Assembly (NCBI GenBank): GCA_017302715.1
Contig: JAFLCD010000005.1
Location: forward strand, 1 to 64,000
Reading direction: 5' to 3'
DNA from: Deltaproteobacteria bacterium
GTDB taxonomy: Bacteria; Bdellovibrionota; UBA2394
Length of the DNA stretch: 64,000 bases
Position numbers and translations under genes: made by a program. Below the pieces are notes generated by a model. It saw nothing but the letters and a program-made list of their open reading frames with translations. It did no database searches and had not been told where the DNA came from. The first letter of the stretch is position 1. The number at the start of each line of letters is the position of its first letter. This document shows positions 43,771-52,495 of this stretch, piece after piece.

Positions 43771-45214
43771 GGTAATAAGTTCCCAACTTATTTTCCCACT
43801 TCTTCGTATAAGAATCCTCGATGAATTTTTTAAAGATAGGAAAATTTTCAAGTTTGATTCTGTCGGCACAAGTGTTTCGAGGCCGCTGAGTCCAAAAAAT
43901 TATTTTTGGCTTATATTCATTCAACATTTTTAAATTGGTTTGAAAATTCTCATAATCGGGATGCTCCACCAGTTGCTCATCCGCTGCTGTACAAGGATCG
44001 GCGTAGCCAATGCTATGTTGAAAATAAATATACTTTACCGCGGGCTTTCGATTGGCAGCGTAATAAACAGATTGAAGATTGTGGTTGATCCAAATTCTAT
44101 CTTCAGGAGATGAATCTTTTTGAATATCTGAAACGAGCGCTTGAATTTTTGAATCCCAGTTTTTGTTTCGATCCGTAAATTGCATTGTAAAATAATAAGT
44201 GTTTGCCGAGACACTGACGATGACCGCAAGTTGCATCATTCGCTCAACAAATTTTTCATTGAAATAAAGCACCGTCATGATCGCAAAGCAGGGCAGTGCT
44301 GCGATAAAATAAGTCTCATAGAATCTTCTGCCGAGACTCACAATAATCAGCGTGACCATAAAAAGCAGAATCATTGGAAATGCTTTGTTTAAATTTTTGA
44401 AATTTTTAAATCTTAAAAACAGGCATCGCAAACCGCCTATAAAAACGGGCATCGATAAAACCATAAACGCAGCCACAATTCGCTTCATGATTTCAGTCGA
44501 CTGAAACGCAGCGTTTACTTGGTGAAATTGCATATAGGTAAAATTTGCGAGGTAGCTCTCTTGCCAGATGATGTGAAAGGGAACCCTCAGCACTGCCCAA
44601 CTTCCAAAAGTAATTCCAAGTCCGCCAATCGCCGCCGCGAAAAACGGAAGAAAAAATTCTTTCCGCGACTGAATCATCATATAGACGGGGATGCTAATAA
44701 ACAAAAGTGCGGGTTGCTTTAAGCACGCGGCACTTCCCGCACAAATGCCTGCCACAAAAAACCAAAGTAAACGTTTTTTAAGAGAAGAAGTTTCAAGTCC
44801 CTTCATCGCACAAACCACCATAAAAATAGCGAGTGGAATATAAATGCGCTCAGGTAAGTAAGCTCCACCTTCAATGAGCCCGCTTAAAATCGCAAAAAGT
44901 GCTGCCGCAAAAAAAGCAGCTTTTTCGCTGAGATATTTTTGCAAAATCCAATAGAGACCCATGGCGCCAAGGCCGAGCCATAGAGCTGTTGAAAAGTGGA
45001 GTATCTGCAAAGAGGTTTCACCAAAAGAAAAAAGCCAGTGCACAATAAAAAGGAGAGGAGGCTTGTGATCGGTGAAGTCGTGGTAGATTTCGCCAGTAAA
45101 TAAGCCTTTCGCCAACGTGGCCCAGCCGCCCTCATCGGTATGAACAAAAGGTGTAAAAAAAGAAGGAATGCCGCTCCAAAGAGTAAGAGCAATAAGAACG
45201 AGGTTTTTTTTCAT
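43754..45214 (-). CDS. ArnT/PMT-like membrane glycosyltransferase (GT39 superfamily)
   Basis: 486-aa membrane protein from the ATG at 45214 (MKKNLVLIALTLWSG); the frame extends 18 residues upstream without support. About ten transmembrane helices and the N-terminal loop TDEGGWATLAKGLFTGEIYHDFTDHKPPLLFIVHWLF carry the acidic residues and KPPL motif typical of dolichyl-phosphate-mannose mannosyltransferases and ArnT. A soluble C-terminal periplasmic domain follows. It would use a lipid-linked sugar donor to modify lipid A, glycans or proteins at the periplasmic face. With the GT2 and deacetylase neighbours it forms a convergent gene set of matching logic. Confidence 0.82.
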   Translation of the reverse strand: MKKNLVLIALTLWSGIPSFFTPFVHTDEGGWATLAKGLFTGEIYHDFTDHKPPLLFIVHWLFSFGETSLQILHFSTALWLGLGAMGLYWILQKYLSEKAAFFAAALFAILSGLIEGGAYLPERIYIPLAIFMVVCAMKGLETSSLKKRLLWFFVAGICAGSAACLKQPALLFISIPVYMMIQSRKEFFLPFFAAAIGGLGITFGSWAVLRVPFHIIWQESYLANFTYMQFHQVNAAFQSTEIMKRIVAAFMVLSMPVFIGGLRCLFLRFKNFKNLNKAFPMILLFMVTLIIVSLGRRFYETYFIAALPCFAIMTVLYFNEKFVERMMQLAVIVSVSANTYYFTMQFTDRNKNWDSKIQALVSDIQKDSSPEDRIWINHNLQSVYYAANRKPAVKYIYFQHSIGYADPCTAADEQLVEHPDYENFQTNLKMLNEYKPKIIFWTQRPRNTCADRIKLENFPIFKKFIEDSYTKKWENKLGTYYLRNPS

Positions 45215-45274
45215 GGCGAATGAACGCACTCTTCTCTTCTCTAGCTGAAAAGGCCGTGCTAAATACACTTCTTT

Positions 45275-45622
45275 ATGTCGAATCCATTTTCAAAGGGTAT
45301 GGACGCTGGGCCCGAGCTAAGCGTTGAGCAAGTGAAAGAAAAGCTTGGCGAGCTAAAGTTGATCGACGTACGTCGACCCGATGAATTTGTCGGAGAACTC
45401 GGACATATTCGTGGCGCTACTTTGGTGACAATCGAAACCGATTTAGAAAATTATTTAGATAAACTTCCCAAAGATGCGACTTACGCTTTTGTCTGTCGCA
45501 GTGGAGCTCGAAGTTTCACCGCCACACAAATGGCTTTAGATAAAGGATTTGAAAAAGTTTTCAATATGAAAGGCGGAATGCTCGCCTGGAATGCCTCAGG
45601 TTTTGAGGTAGAAAAGAAATAG
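45275..45622 (+). CDS. Single-domain rhodanese-like protein
   Basis: 115-aa rhodanese-fold protein with the active-site loop CRSGARS (Cys74), preceded by LKLIDVRRPDEFVGELGHIRGA and followed by FEKVFNMKGGMLAWNASGF. Family members transfer sulfane sulfur or act as phosphatase-like or redox proteins. The loop length of six residues fits sulfurtransferases. There is no signal peptide, so it is cytoplasmic. A possible -10 TACACT lies 5 bases before the ATG. The hairpin repeat preceding tRNA-Ser(GGA) lies 25 bases downstream. Confidence 0.9.
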   Translation: MSNPFSKGMDAGPELSVEQVKEKLGELKLIDVRRPDEFVGELGHIRGATLVTIETDLENYLDKLPKDATYAFVCRSGARSFTATQMALDKGFEKVFNMKGGMLAWNASGFEVEKK

Positions 45623-45647
45623 TAGATAGTCACATTTTTTGACTTAT

Positions 45648-45688
45648 GAAGGCAATCGCCACTTCGTTGCGATTGCCGCTACTAGTAG
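45648..45688. repeat. Hairpin-plus-palindrome repeat upstream of tRNA-Ser(GGA)
   Basis: Second copy of the unit at 41841: GGCAATCGC/GCGATTGCC with a 9-base loop, then CTACTAGTAG. It ends 36 bases before the tRNA (38 at the other copy). The arms and palindrome are identical between copies and the loop differs. Confidence 0.7.
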
Positions 45689-45724
45689 AATCTTGAAGTC
45701 CCGAAGTGAAACGAGGGCAATATA

Positions 45725-45814
45725 GGAAGAGTGGCCGAGTGGCTGAAGGCGCACGCCTGGAAAGCGTGTTAACGGGAAACTGTTACGTGAGTTCGAATCT
45801 CACCTCTTCCGCCA
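45725..45814 (+). tRNA. tRNA-Ser (anticodon GGA)
   Basis: 90 nt with encoded CCA. Acceptor GGAAGAG/CTCTTCC, anticodon stem CACGC/GCGTG around CTGGAAA (GGA), long variable arm TTAACGGGAAACTGTTA, T-arm GAGTTCGAATCTC. Reads UCC/UCU. Confidence 0.95.
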
Positions 45815-45879
45815 GTTTACTTCAGCTTTTTCATCACAGCTTCGATGGTCTCTTCATTTTGATCCCGGGACCAAAACTT

Positions 45880-47265
45880 TTAAGGAATCAGCAATTTTCT
45901 TAACTGCATCGTACTAGATGAATGATGTGGATCGATTATATTCGCGACGATGAGATGGCATTTTGTTGGGGTGGAGCCGATATAACTAATTCCATTTTCG
46001 TCCTGCGGAATAAGCAAAGCGCCTTTAGCCCCAAGAATTTTTTGAACTTTCCCGTTCTCATCGACTACTGAAACTCCAGCGTTTCTGGTTTGGCCATCCT
46101 CAGTTTTGCCGCCAAAAGTAACTACAATTTTTCCATTGATAGAAAAAACATCGTTCACACTTTGACTTCGATCATTTGGAGTAAGATTCACAACTCCTCT
46201 TTTTCCGAAATCCTCATTTAAACTTCCATCCGGAAAATATTTTGTGATTTTGATTTCTGGCTCATGTCCTATCGAGGTTTCTCTGGAGTTTTGATGCACT
46301 GTGAAAAATCCTCCATCCGAAGAGGGAATAAGTTTAACTACGCGAGCCCAACGATCTTGTGAAGCTACCCAGCCATTTTTTCCAAAATTTTCATTAATCG
46401 TAAAATCGGAATTAAGTTTTGCAATATAGGCCCATTGAGAATTGCCCCCAGTATTATTTTCGATGAGAAGTACGCTCATCAGGTAGCCATCTTGATAAGG
46501 CAAGAGATCATATAAAAAATTAGTCTCTTTAGGAAAACTAGGAAGAAAAATTGAATGATTTTTTCCGTGACCAAAAGTTGCATCGATTTCGCCATTTAAA
46601 TTAAGTTTGAAAATCGCTTCGCCAGGACTCTCAATCTGATTTGAAATTCGATATTTAACTAAATATCCATCGTCTCGCGGCATGATGATCTGTTTTCGAT
46701 CGGGCATAGAATCTTCAGCTTGAATATCGATTACTTTTTTAAAAATTCCATTATCGCCGAATGTCGTGTCTTCTTCTCCGCTAGCGAGATAGCGCCTCAT
46801 CGCGATTTGAGTATAGCGACTGGTCGTTCCGTAATTTGAAGCGCTTCCACTCACTAAAAATTCATTATTTGAAAAACCCACAGCATCTCCGTAACGAAGT
46901 TGGGCCTCAGCTGAAGCACCAATTCCACTTTCTCTAAAGATGAGCTGTCCTTTTGATCCAAACGAAGTGTCCACTTTTCCATTTTTATCAAAAGCTACAA
47001 TCGAAATTCCGTCGGGCAATCTACCGCTAGGAAATTGAAATGAAGTTTTCATTAAATTTGAAACGACCAAGATTCTTCCGCTGGCTAGTGTCAGAACTTT
47101 TCCTGGAGTGTCGAGAAGGCCCTCTCCAGTTTCAAATGAAGCGACTCCGTTTTCGCCAAAAAATTTGTCAAATTTATCACTTTGAGCAAGCGCAACTGAG
47201 CCGATGAAAAATGAGCTAATAAAAGTAATGAACACGAATTGGTTTTTAAGCGCGACGTTCTTCAT
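45880..47265 (-). CDS. Exported delta-60-repeat (beta-propeller) protein
   Basis: 461 aa. A signal peptide (cleaved after VALA) is followed by repeated units of about 60 residues with the delta-60 core [D/N]xxFGxxG: KFFGENGVASF, DTSFGSKGQLIF, DTTFGDNGIFK, DATFGHGKN, NENFGKNGWV, NEDFGKRGVV. These repeats form beta-propellers found on the surface of myxobacteria and Bdellovibrio relatives; the function is unknown. A sigma-54-type promoter precedes it on the minus strand, leaving a 16-base leader with GAGAG. Confidence 0.85.
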   Translation of the reverse strand: MKNVALKNQFVFITFISSFFIGSVALAQSDKFDKFFGENGVASFETGEGLLDTPGKVLTLASGRILVVSNLMKTSFQFPSGRLPDGISIVAFDKNGKVDTSFGSKGQLIFRESGIGASAEAQLRYGDAVGFSNNEFLVSGSASNYGTTSRYTQIAMRRYLASGEEDTTFGDNGIFKKVIDIQAEDSMPDRKQIIMPRDDGYLVKYRISNQIESPGEAIFKLNLNGEIDATFGHGKNHSIFLPSFPKETNFLYDLLPYQDGYLMSVLLIENNTGGNSQWAYIAKLNSDFTINENFGKNGWVASQDRWARVVKLIPSSDGGFFTVHQNSRETSIGHEPEIKITKYFPDGSLNEDFGKRGVVNLTPNDRSQSVNDVFSINGKIVVTFGGKTEDGQTRNAGVSVVDENGKVQKILGAKGALLIPQDENGISYIGSTPTKCHLIVANIIDPHHSSSTMQLRKLLIP

Positions 47266-47291
47266 TTAGGCTCTCGGTGACTAAAAATAAG

Positions 47292-47307
47292 TGCAATTTT
47301 CATACCA
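47292..47307 (-). promoter_or_regulatory. Candidate sigma-54 promoter for the delta-60-repeat gene
   Basis: On the minus strand TGGTATGAAAATTGCA: GG and TTGCA at exact spacing, one deviation (T for C at position 4) from the consensus. The predicted start is near 47281, 16 bases before the coding region. Confidence 0.5.
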
Positions 47308-47358
47308 CGTATTCTTTCGCTAGCAAGCGCTGTTTAAATCCCCTAAATTTAAGAGGCT

Positions 47359-48939
47359 ATGCTTATTTCAAATCGTGTTGATACACGCTCCGAAGATTTT
47401 AAAAGTAATTCTAATCATCATCAGAACTTAGCCACCAAATTAAAAGAGACTCGCGAAAAAGTCGCACAAGGTGGTGGCAGCGATCTTCGTAAAAAACACG
47501 AAGAGAGAAAAAAGCTTTTTGTTCGTGATCGGATCAAAGCTTTGCTCGATCCAGATTCTCCATTTTTAGAAGTGGGCGCTCTTGCGGCTCTTGGAGTTTA
47601 TGACGATCAAGCGCCGAGCGCGGGCGTAGTGACGGGCATCGGAAGAGTGTCCGGCATCGAAGTAATGATTGTTGCGAACGATGCAACTGTGAAAGGCGGA
47701 ACTTATTTTCCGCTCACCGTCAAAAAACATCTTCGCGCTCAAGAGATCGCTTTAGAAAATCATCTTCCCTGTGTGTATCTTGTCGATTCGGGCGGAGCTT
47801 TTTTGCCGATGCAGGCAGAAGTTTTTCCGGACCGCGATCACTTCGGCAGAATTTTTTACAATCAAGCGCAGATGTCGGCGCGAGGAATTCCTCAGCTGTC
47901 GGTAGTGATGGGTTCGTGCACGGCTGGCGGAGCGTACGTGCCTGCGATGAGTGACGAAGTCATCATGGTAAAAAATCAGGCGACGATATTTTTGGGCGGA
48001 CCTCCCTTGGTGAAGGCGGCAACGGGAGAAGAGATCGATGCCGAAAGTTTAGGCGGAGCTGAAGTGCATTGCCGAAAGAGTGGAGTGTCGGATCATATGG
48101 CCGACAACGATGAGCATGCGCTTCAACTTGCACGCGAACTCGTTAGCAATTTAAATATTAAAAAGAAAATTTCACTCGCTGTTAAAAAACCAAAAGATCC
48201 CGAGCATGAGGCCAAAGAAATTTACGGAATTTTGCCAAAAGATTTACGTACTCCATTTGATATTCGAGAAATTCTGGCGAGAATTTTAGATGGATCTGAA
48301 TTAACGGAATTCAAACCTTTGTACGGCACCACTTTGGTTTGCGGATTTGCGCATCTGCATGGATATCCCGTAGGCGTCATCGCGAATAACGGAATTTTAT
48401 TTTCTGAATCTGCGATGAAGGGTGCTCATTTTATCGAGCTTTGCTGTCAGAGAAAAATTCCGATTTTATTTTTTCAAAATATCACGGGCTTTATGGTTGG
48501 CTCGCAATACGAAGCGGGCGGAATTGCTAAAGATGGCGCCAAACTTGTGAATGCAGTTTCAGCGGCAAATGTTCCAAAAATCACCATCATCACCGGAGGA
48601 TCTTTTGGCGCAGGAAATTACGGAATGTGTGGTCGAGCTTTTCAGCCAAGATTTTTATTTATGTGGCCGAACGCAAAAATTTCGGTGATGGGCGGCGAGC
48701 AAGCGGCGAATGTGCTTTGGACGGTGAAAAGCAAAAATGAATCGGCGCGCGAATCAGAATTTAAAGCCGATATTCTTCATAAATATGAAACTGAGGGCAG
48801 CGCTTATTACTCAAGCGCACGACTTTGGGATGACGGAGTCATCGACCCGGCAGAGACGCGAAATATTTTATCACTCGCGCTCTCCGCAAGTTTAAATGCT
48901 CCGATAGAAGAAACTAAGTTCGGCGTGTTTAGGATGTAA
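47359..48939 (+). CDS. mccB: Methylcrotonoyl-CoA carboxylase beta (carboxyltransferase) subunit
   Basis: 526-aa acyl-CoA carboxyltransferase of leucine degradation. It shows the crotonase-type carboxyltransferase signatures [34 protein letters not shown] and [16 protein letters not shown], and [23 protein letters not shown] in the C-terminal half, closest in layout to MccB rather than propionyl-CoA carboxylase. The biotin-carrying partner mccA is at 50684. AAGAGG lies just before the ATG. It is separated from the rest of the pathway by a lipoprotein gene. Confidence 0.92.
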   Translation: MLISNRVDTRSEDFKSNSNHHQNLATKLKETREKVAQGGGSDLRKKHEERKKLFVRDRIKALLDPDSPFLEVGALAALGVYDDQAPSAGVVTGIGRVSGIEVMIVANDATVKGGTYFPLTVKKHLRAQEIALENHLPCVYLVDSGGAFLPMQAEVFPDRDHFGRIFYNQAQMSARGIPQLSVVMGSCTAGGAYVPAMSDEVIMVKNQATIFLGGPPLVKAATGEEIDAESLGGAEVHCRKSGVSDHMADNDEHALQLARELVSNLNIKKKISLAVKKPKDPEHEAKEIYGILPKDLRTPFDIREILARILDGSELTEFKPLYGTTLVCGFAHLHGYPVGVIANNGILFSESAMKGAHFIELCCQRKIPILFFQNITGFMVGSQYEAGGIAKDGAKLVNAVSAANVPKITIITGGSFGAGNYGMCGRAFQPRFLFMWPNAKISVMGGEQAANVLWTVKSKNESARESEFKADILHKYETEGSAYYSSARLWDDGVIDPAETRNILSLALSASLNAPIEETKFGVFRM

Positions 48940-49015
48940 GGCTAAGGCCTTTAAATTTATAGGGTTTTTGGGCACCTTTGGAGAACACTCTATCTATGAT
49001 ATAGCTCTGCTCATT

Positions 49016-49819
49016 ATGGGGATTCAAAAGGGAAGCACTTATCACTATTTTATTTTAACTATTTGTTCCGTTTCTATTATTTCGGGCTGCGGTTCTTCGG
49101 CTCAGTCAGAAACTCCCGAGCAAAAAGCTCATCGCGAATATGTAACGGCTCTCGATAAGGACAAATCGGAATTACAAAATAATATAAATGAAACTCTGCA
49201 AACAGTTTTAGAGCCTGTCGGCGTTTCGATAAAAATAAATTTAAATAAAATGGAAGTTGTTTCAGAGCAAAAGCCCCTTAGCTTTGAAAATTTAAATTAT
49301 TTTGAAACGACTATGGATTTATCTGTAAAGCCAAACACTTCTATTCAGTCATTAAAAGATTTTGTGGCTGCCGATCTAAGTAAAATGACAGCGACGATTG
49401 CATTCGATCGTACTCAGGGAATTAAGGCGATCGCCGAGACAAACTTTAATTTATTAAAGTACGTCAACATTCGATCGGGAGGATTTTATTCCCCAACGAA
49501 AATCGAACAGCTCTTATTGCCTATTCAAGTATATGATCCTTTAAAAATCGGAAGTGCTTCTGCTTATAGTTATGATGCCGCAACAAATTCTATCAAGGGC
49601 TCAAAAGAATGGCCTAGTTTTTCTGCAAAAATGGATGGGAGCCTTTTGGCAGATAAAATTGTAGTGATTGCTGCTGCAAAAGATTTAAGGCAGATAAATT
49701 CACATCCCCTTTTTCAAGCCTATGAGAGCATCATTTTAGAGCAGGTTAAAAATTTCGATCGTCAGAAAATGCAAGACTCAATTCGAGAGTTTCTTTCTCA
49801 GTTGAGCGCCTCTAAATAG
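49016..49819 (+). CDS. Lipoprotein of unknown function inside the leucine-degradation region
   Basis: About 267 aa from the ATG at 49016. The lipobox ISGC lies near residue 25 (FILTICSVSIISGCGSS). The frame extends 16 residues upstream to an ATG that precedes the signal poorly. The mature protein has an N-terminal helix (EQKAHREYVTALDKDKSELQNNI) and a soluble mixed domain, without recognised motifs. Its place between mccB and the hydratase gene is odd for a lipoprotein: unrelated insertion and functional link are both possible. Confidence 0.7.
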   Translation: MGIQKGSTYHYFILTICSVSIISGCGSSAQSETPEQKAHREYVTALDKDKSELQNNINETLQTVLEPVGVSIKINLNKMEVVSEQKPLSFENLNYFETTMDLSVKPNTSIQSLKDFVAADLSKMTATIAFDRTQGIKAIAETNFNLLKYVNIRSGGFYSPTKIEQLLLPIQVYDPLKIGSASAYSYDAATNSIKGSKEWPSFSAKMDGSLLADKIVVIAAAKDLRQINSHPLFQAYESIILEQVKNFDRQKMQDSIREFLSQLSASK

Positions 49820-49838
49820 CATCGAACTATTCTTTTAC

Positions 49839-49866
49839 TTGGCCCCTTCACCTGCTTCCTTATAAA
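49839..49866 (+). promoter_or_regulatory. Sigma-70-type promoter of the hydratase-mccA-mvaB operon
   Basis: -35 TTGGCC (49839-49844), 16-bp spacer, -10 TATAAA (49861-49866). The predicted start is near 49873, so the GTG at 49869 would be upstream of the transcript and the ATG at 49875 becomes the start, nearly leaderless. Confidence 0.5.
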
Positions 49867-49874
49867 TTGTGGAG

Positions 49875-50687
49875 ATGGGTTTTCAATTTATTCAAACTGA
49901 AATCAAAGGTTCTGTTTTTTTCATGACGCTCAATCGTCCTGACGTCAAAAATGCGATGAATGTCGAGATGATGGATGAGATGAGAACGGCGATAGAAAGC
50001 GTGAACGATTCTATTCGCGCCGTTGTGATTAAAGGCGCTGGAGAATTTTTTTGCGCGGGTGGAGATTTGAATTGGATGAAATCTTCGATTAAAAAATCTC
50101 AAAAAGAAAATCAAGAAGACGCGCTCAAGCTTGCCAAAATGATTCGAGCTCTCGATGAATGCCCGGTGCCGGTGATCACTCAAGTAAAGGGCGGAGCTTT
50201 TGGCGGCGGAGTGGGCGTAGTTTCGGCGAGTGATATTGTGATCGCCGAAGAGACTGCGATGTTTTCTTTGTCCGAAGTGAAATTGGGTTTGATTCCCGCG
50301 ACCATTGGCCCACTTGTGATGAGAAAAATTGGATTGAGCGAAGCGAGAAGACTTTATCTCACCGGCAAAAGATTTTCGGCCAAAGAAGCAAAAGATATTC
50401 ATTTAGTTCATGAAGTCGTTCCCGCCGGGTCTTTATTTTCGGTGACGAATGATTACTTAAGAGAGTTTGAAACCTCAGGCCCTCAAGCTGTGCGCACGGC
50501 AAAAAAATTGATTCGCGAAATGATGGGCACCGATCTTTGGAAAAACGATATCGCCGAGACGACTTCGCGTATTCTTTCCGAAATTCGTATTGGCCCCGAA
50601 GCTCAATCCGGAATGGAAGCTTTTTTTAATCGCAAGCCGGCTCCCTGGAAAACTCCATTGCTTGGAAATTCGAACGAATTGAAATGA
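49875..50687 (+). CDS. Enoyl-CoA hydratase family, probable methylglutaconyl-CoA hydratase
   Basis: 270-aa crotonase-fold enzyme with oxyanion-hole segments KNAMNVEMMDEM and GAGEFFCAGGDLNWMK and the GGAFGGGVGVVSASDIVIAEE region with the catalytic Glu area (FSLSEVKLGLIPATIGP). The context (mccA, HMG-CoA lyase downstream) assigns it to the leucine pathway step between MCC and HMG-CoA lyase. The stop overlaps mccA by 4 bases (ATGA). The start is taken at the ATG because the promoter leaves no room for the upstream GTG. Confidence 0.9.
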   Translation: MGFQFIQTEIKGSVFFMTLNRPDVKNAMNVEMMDEMRTAIESVNDSIRAVVIKGAGEFFCAGGDLNWMKSSIKKSQKENQEDALKLAKMIRALDECPVPVITQVKGGAFGGGVGVVSASDIVIAEETAMFSLSEVKLGLIPATIGPLVMRKIGLSEARRLYLTGKRFSAKEAKDIHLVHEVVPAGSLFSVTNDYLREFETSGPQAVRTAKKLIREMMGTDLWKNDIAETTSRILSEIRIGPEAQSGMEAFFNRKPAPWKTPLLGNSNELK

Positions 50688-52495
50688 TTCTTTACGTCGC
50701 CAATCGAGGAGAAATCGCCAGACGAGTCATTCGCACCGCTAAGCGAATGAAAATCAAGACGGCTGTGGGATTTGCGAATCAAGATTCTGAAATGCCGTTT
50801 GTAAAAGAAGCGGACGCAAGTGTTTGTCTCGATGGCGAAGAAGCTTCAGAAACTTATTTGAATTTTGAAAAAGTAATCGCAGCGGCAAAAAAATTAAACG
50901 CCACTCATCTTCATCCGGGGTATGGATTTTTGTCTGAAAATCCAAGCTTCGTCGATGCACTTGAGAAAACAGGAATCGAATTTGTGGGGCCTTCGTCAAA
51001 GGCGATGCGCTTACTTGGCGATAAAATCGGTTCGCGAAAATTTTTAAAAAAAATCGATGTGCCACTTCTTCCTTCTTATGATGGAGACGATCAGTCAGAT
51101 GAGAGCTTATTGAAAGCTGCAAAAGATTTAGGTTTTCCACTTTTGATCAAGCCTTCCGCTGGTGGTGGCGGAAAAGGAATGCTTCGGGTCGATGATGAGA
51201 AAAATTTTCTCGAAGCCTTAGCGTCATCTAAAAGAATTTCAAAAGCCTCTTTTTCGGACGACAGAGTTTTTTTAGAAAAGCTCGTAACAACGGCTAGACA
51301 TATCGAAGTGCAGGTTCTCGCCGATAAAAAAGGAAATATCCAAATCGTCGGTGAGCGCGAATGTTCTCTTCAAAGACGGCATCAAAAAGTTATTGAAGAA
51401 ACGCCCTGTATTTTTTTATCGGACAAGCTTCGAAACAAAATTTACGATTCATCTCGAAAAATCGCTGAATCGGCGAATTATCATTCTTTAGGAACTGTCG
51501 AATGGATCTGGGATGGAGCCGATGGAATTTATTTTCTTGAGGTGAATGCGCGTCTGCAAGTGGAGCACCCCGTCACCGAGTATTGCTGGAATATCGATCT
51601 AGTAGAGTGGCAACTCAAAGTCATGATGATGAACGAATCGGTTAAGGATCTGCGACTTCAGACATCGGGCCATGCGATGGAAGCGCGACTTTGCGCTGAA
51701 GATCCTTCTCAAAACTTTCTTCCGAGTGGTGGAAAAATTCACAGACTTAAATTACCCAATGAAAATTTGAGCAGAGTAGATTTTGGCTATTATGAAAAAA
51801 ACACAGTGCCCCCGCAGTTTGACTCGATGCTTGGAAAAATTATTGTGCACGGAAATGACAGAGCGGATGCGATTTCAAAATTAAGTGCGGCGCTAGAAGA
51901 ACTCGTTTTATTTGGCCCCGCCACTAATCGCGCTTATCTCATTCAGATTTTAAAAAATAAACGTGTTCAGGCGGGAGAGATTTCAACCGCTATGCTTCAA
52001 ACCCTTCCTTATCAATTTGATATAGCTAAGGGCCTGCAACTTTTGAAAAAGGTTTTGATTCCTCCGGCAAAAGTTGTGAATTCTGATTCAGACGATGACG
52101 ACGCAGATATTTATTCTCCGTGGGGAGCTATCACCAATTCTGAAGTCTCAGAAGATCTATTTTTTGAAGACTTCGGCGAGAAAAGATATTTTCACTCAAA
52201 AGATTTTGATTGGACTTCAGCACGACCTCGCCGAGCCGGTGTCGCAGCGAGTGACTCTCAAATCAATCAAGAAAACGAAACTTCGCTTCGAAGCCCTATG
52301 CCCGCTAAAGTCACTAAACTCAACGTCAAGGCTGGCGACTCCGTTAAAAAAGGAGATTTGCTTTTGGTAGTTGAAGCGATGAAGATGGAGCATCAGATGA
52401 AAGCTCCAAAAGATTTAACGATCTCTAAAGTTTTGGTTCAAGTGAATGAACGTGTGCCAGTGGATCAGGTATTGGTGGAATGGGCGAAAAAGTAA
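50684..52495 (+). CDS. mccA: Methylcrotonoyl-CoA carboxylase alpha (biotin) subunit
   Basis: 603-aa biotin carboxylase plus biotin carrier. The N-terminal ATP-grasp biotin carboxylase domain has NRGEIARRVIRTAKRMKI, HPGYGFLSENP, KPSAGGGGKGM, ERECSLQRRHQKVIEE and EVNARLQVEHPVTE. A linker with an acidic DSDDDDAD patch leads to the biotinyl domain with the biotin Lys567 (EAMKMEH). It pairs with mccB to carboxylate 3-methylcrotonyl-CoA. It overlaps the gene upstream by 4 bases and the gene downstream by 16. Confidence 0.94.
   Translation: MILYVANRGEIARRVIRTAKRMKIKTAVGFANQDSEMPFVKEADASVCLDGEEASETYLNFEKVIAAAKKLNATHLHPGYGFLSENPSFVDALEKTGIEFVGPSSKAMRLLGDKIGSRKFLKKIDVPLLPSYDGDDQSDESLLKAAKDLGFPLLIKPSAGGGGKGMLRVDDEKNFLEALASSKRISKASFSDDRVFLEKLVTTARHIEVQVLADKKGNIQIVGERECSLQRRHQKVIEETPCIFLSDKLRNKIYDSSRKIAESANYHSLGTVEWIWDGADGIYFLEVNARLQVEHPVTEYCWNIDLVEWQLKVMMMNESVKDLRLQTSGHAMEARLCAEDPSQNFLPSGGKIHRLKLPNENLSRVDFGYYEKNTVPPQFDSMLGKIIVHGNDRADAISKLSAALEELVLFGPATNRAYLIQILKNKRVQAGEISTAMLQTLPYQFDIAKGLQLLKKVLIPPAKVVNSDSDDDDADIYSPWGAITNSEVSEDLFFEDFGEKRYFHSKDFDWTSARPRRAGVAASDSQINQENETSLRSPMPAKVTKLNVKAGDSVKKGDLLLVVEAMKMEHQMKAPKDLTISKVLVQVNERVPVDQVLVEWAKK

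Noticed and set aside
45857-45876. TTTTGATCCCGGGACCAAAA dyad as terminator of the tRNA or the convergent gene
   Set aside because: It has one mismatch, hardly any loop and no proper T-run on either strand; kept only as a note.
45706-45903. Open frame covering tRNA-Ser(GGA)
   Set aside because: It spans the tRNA and shows no codon or domain evidence.
49860-50402. Antisense 180-aa frame inside the hydratase gene
   Set aside because: His/Arg/Phe-rich composition typical of reverse-frame shadows; the sense frame is a clear crotonase.
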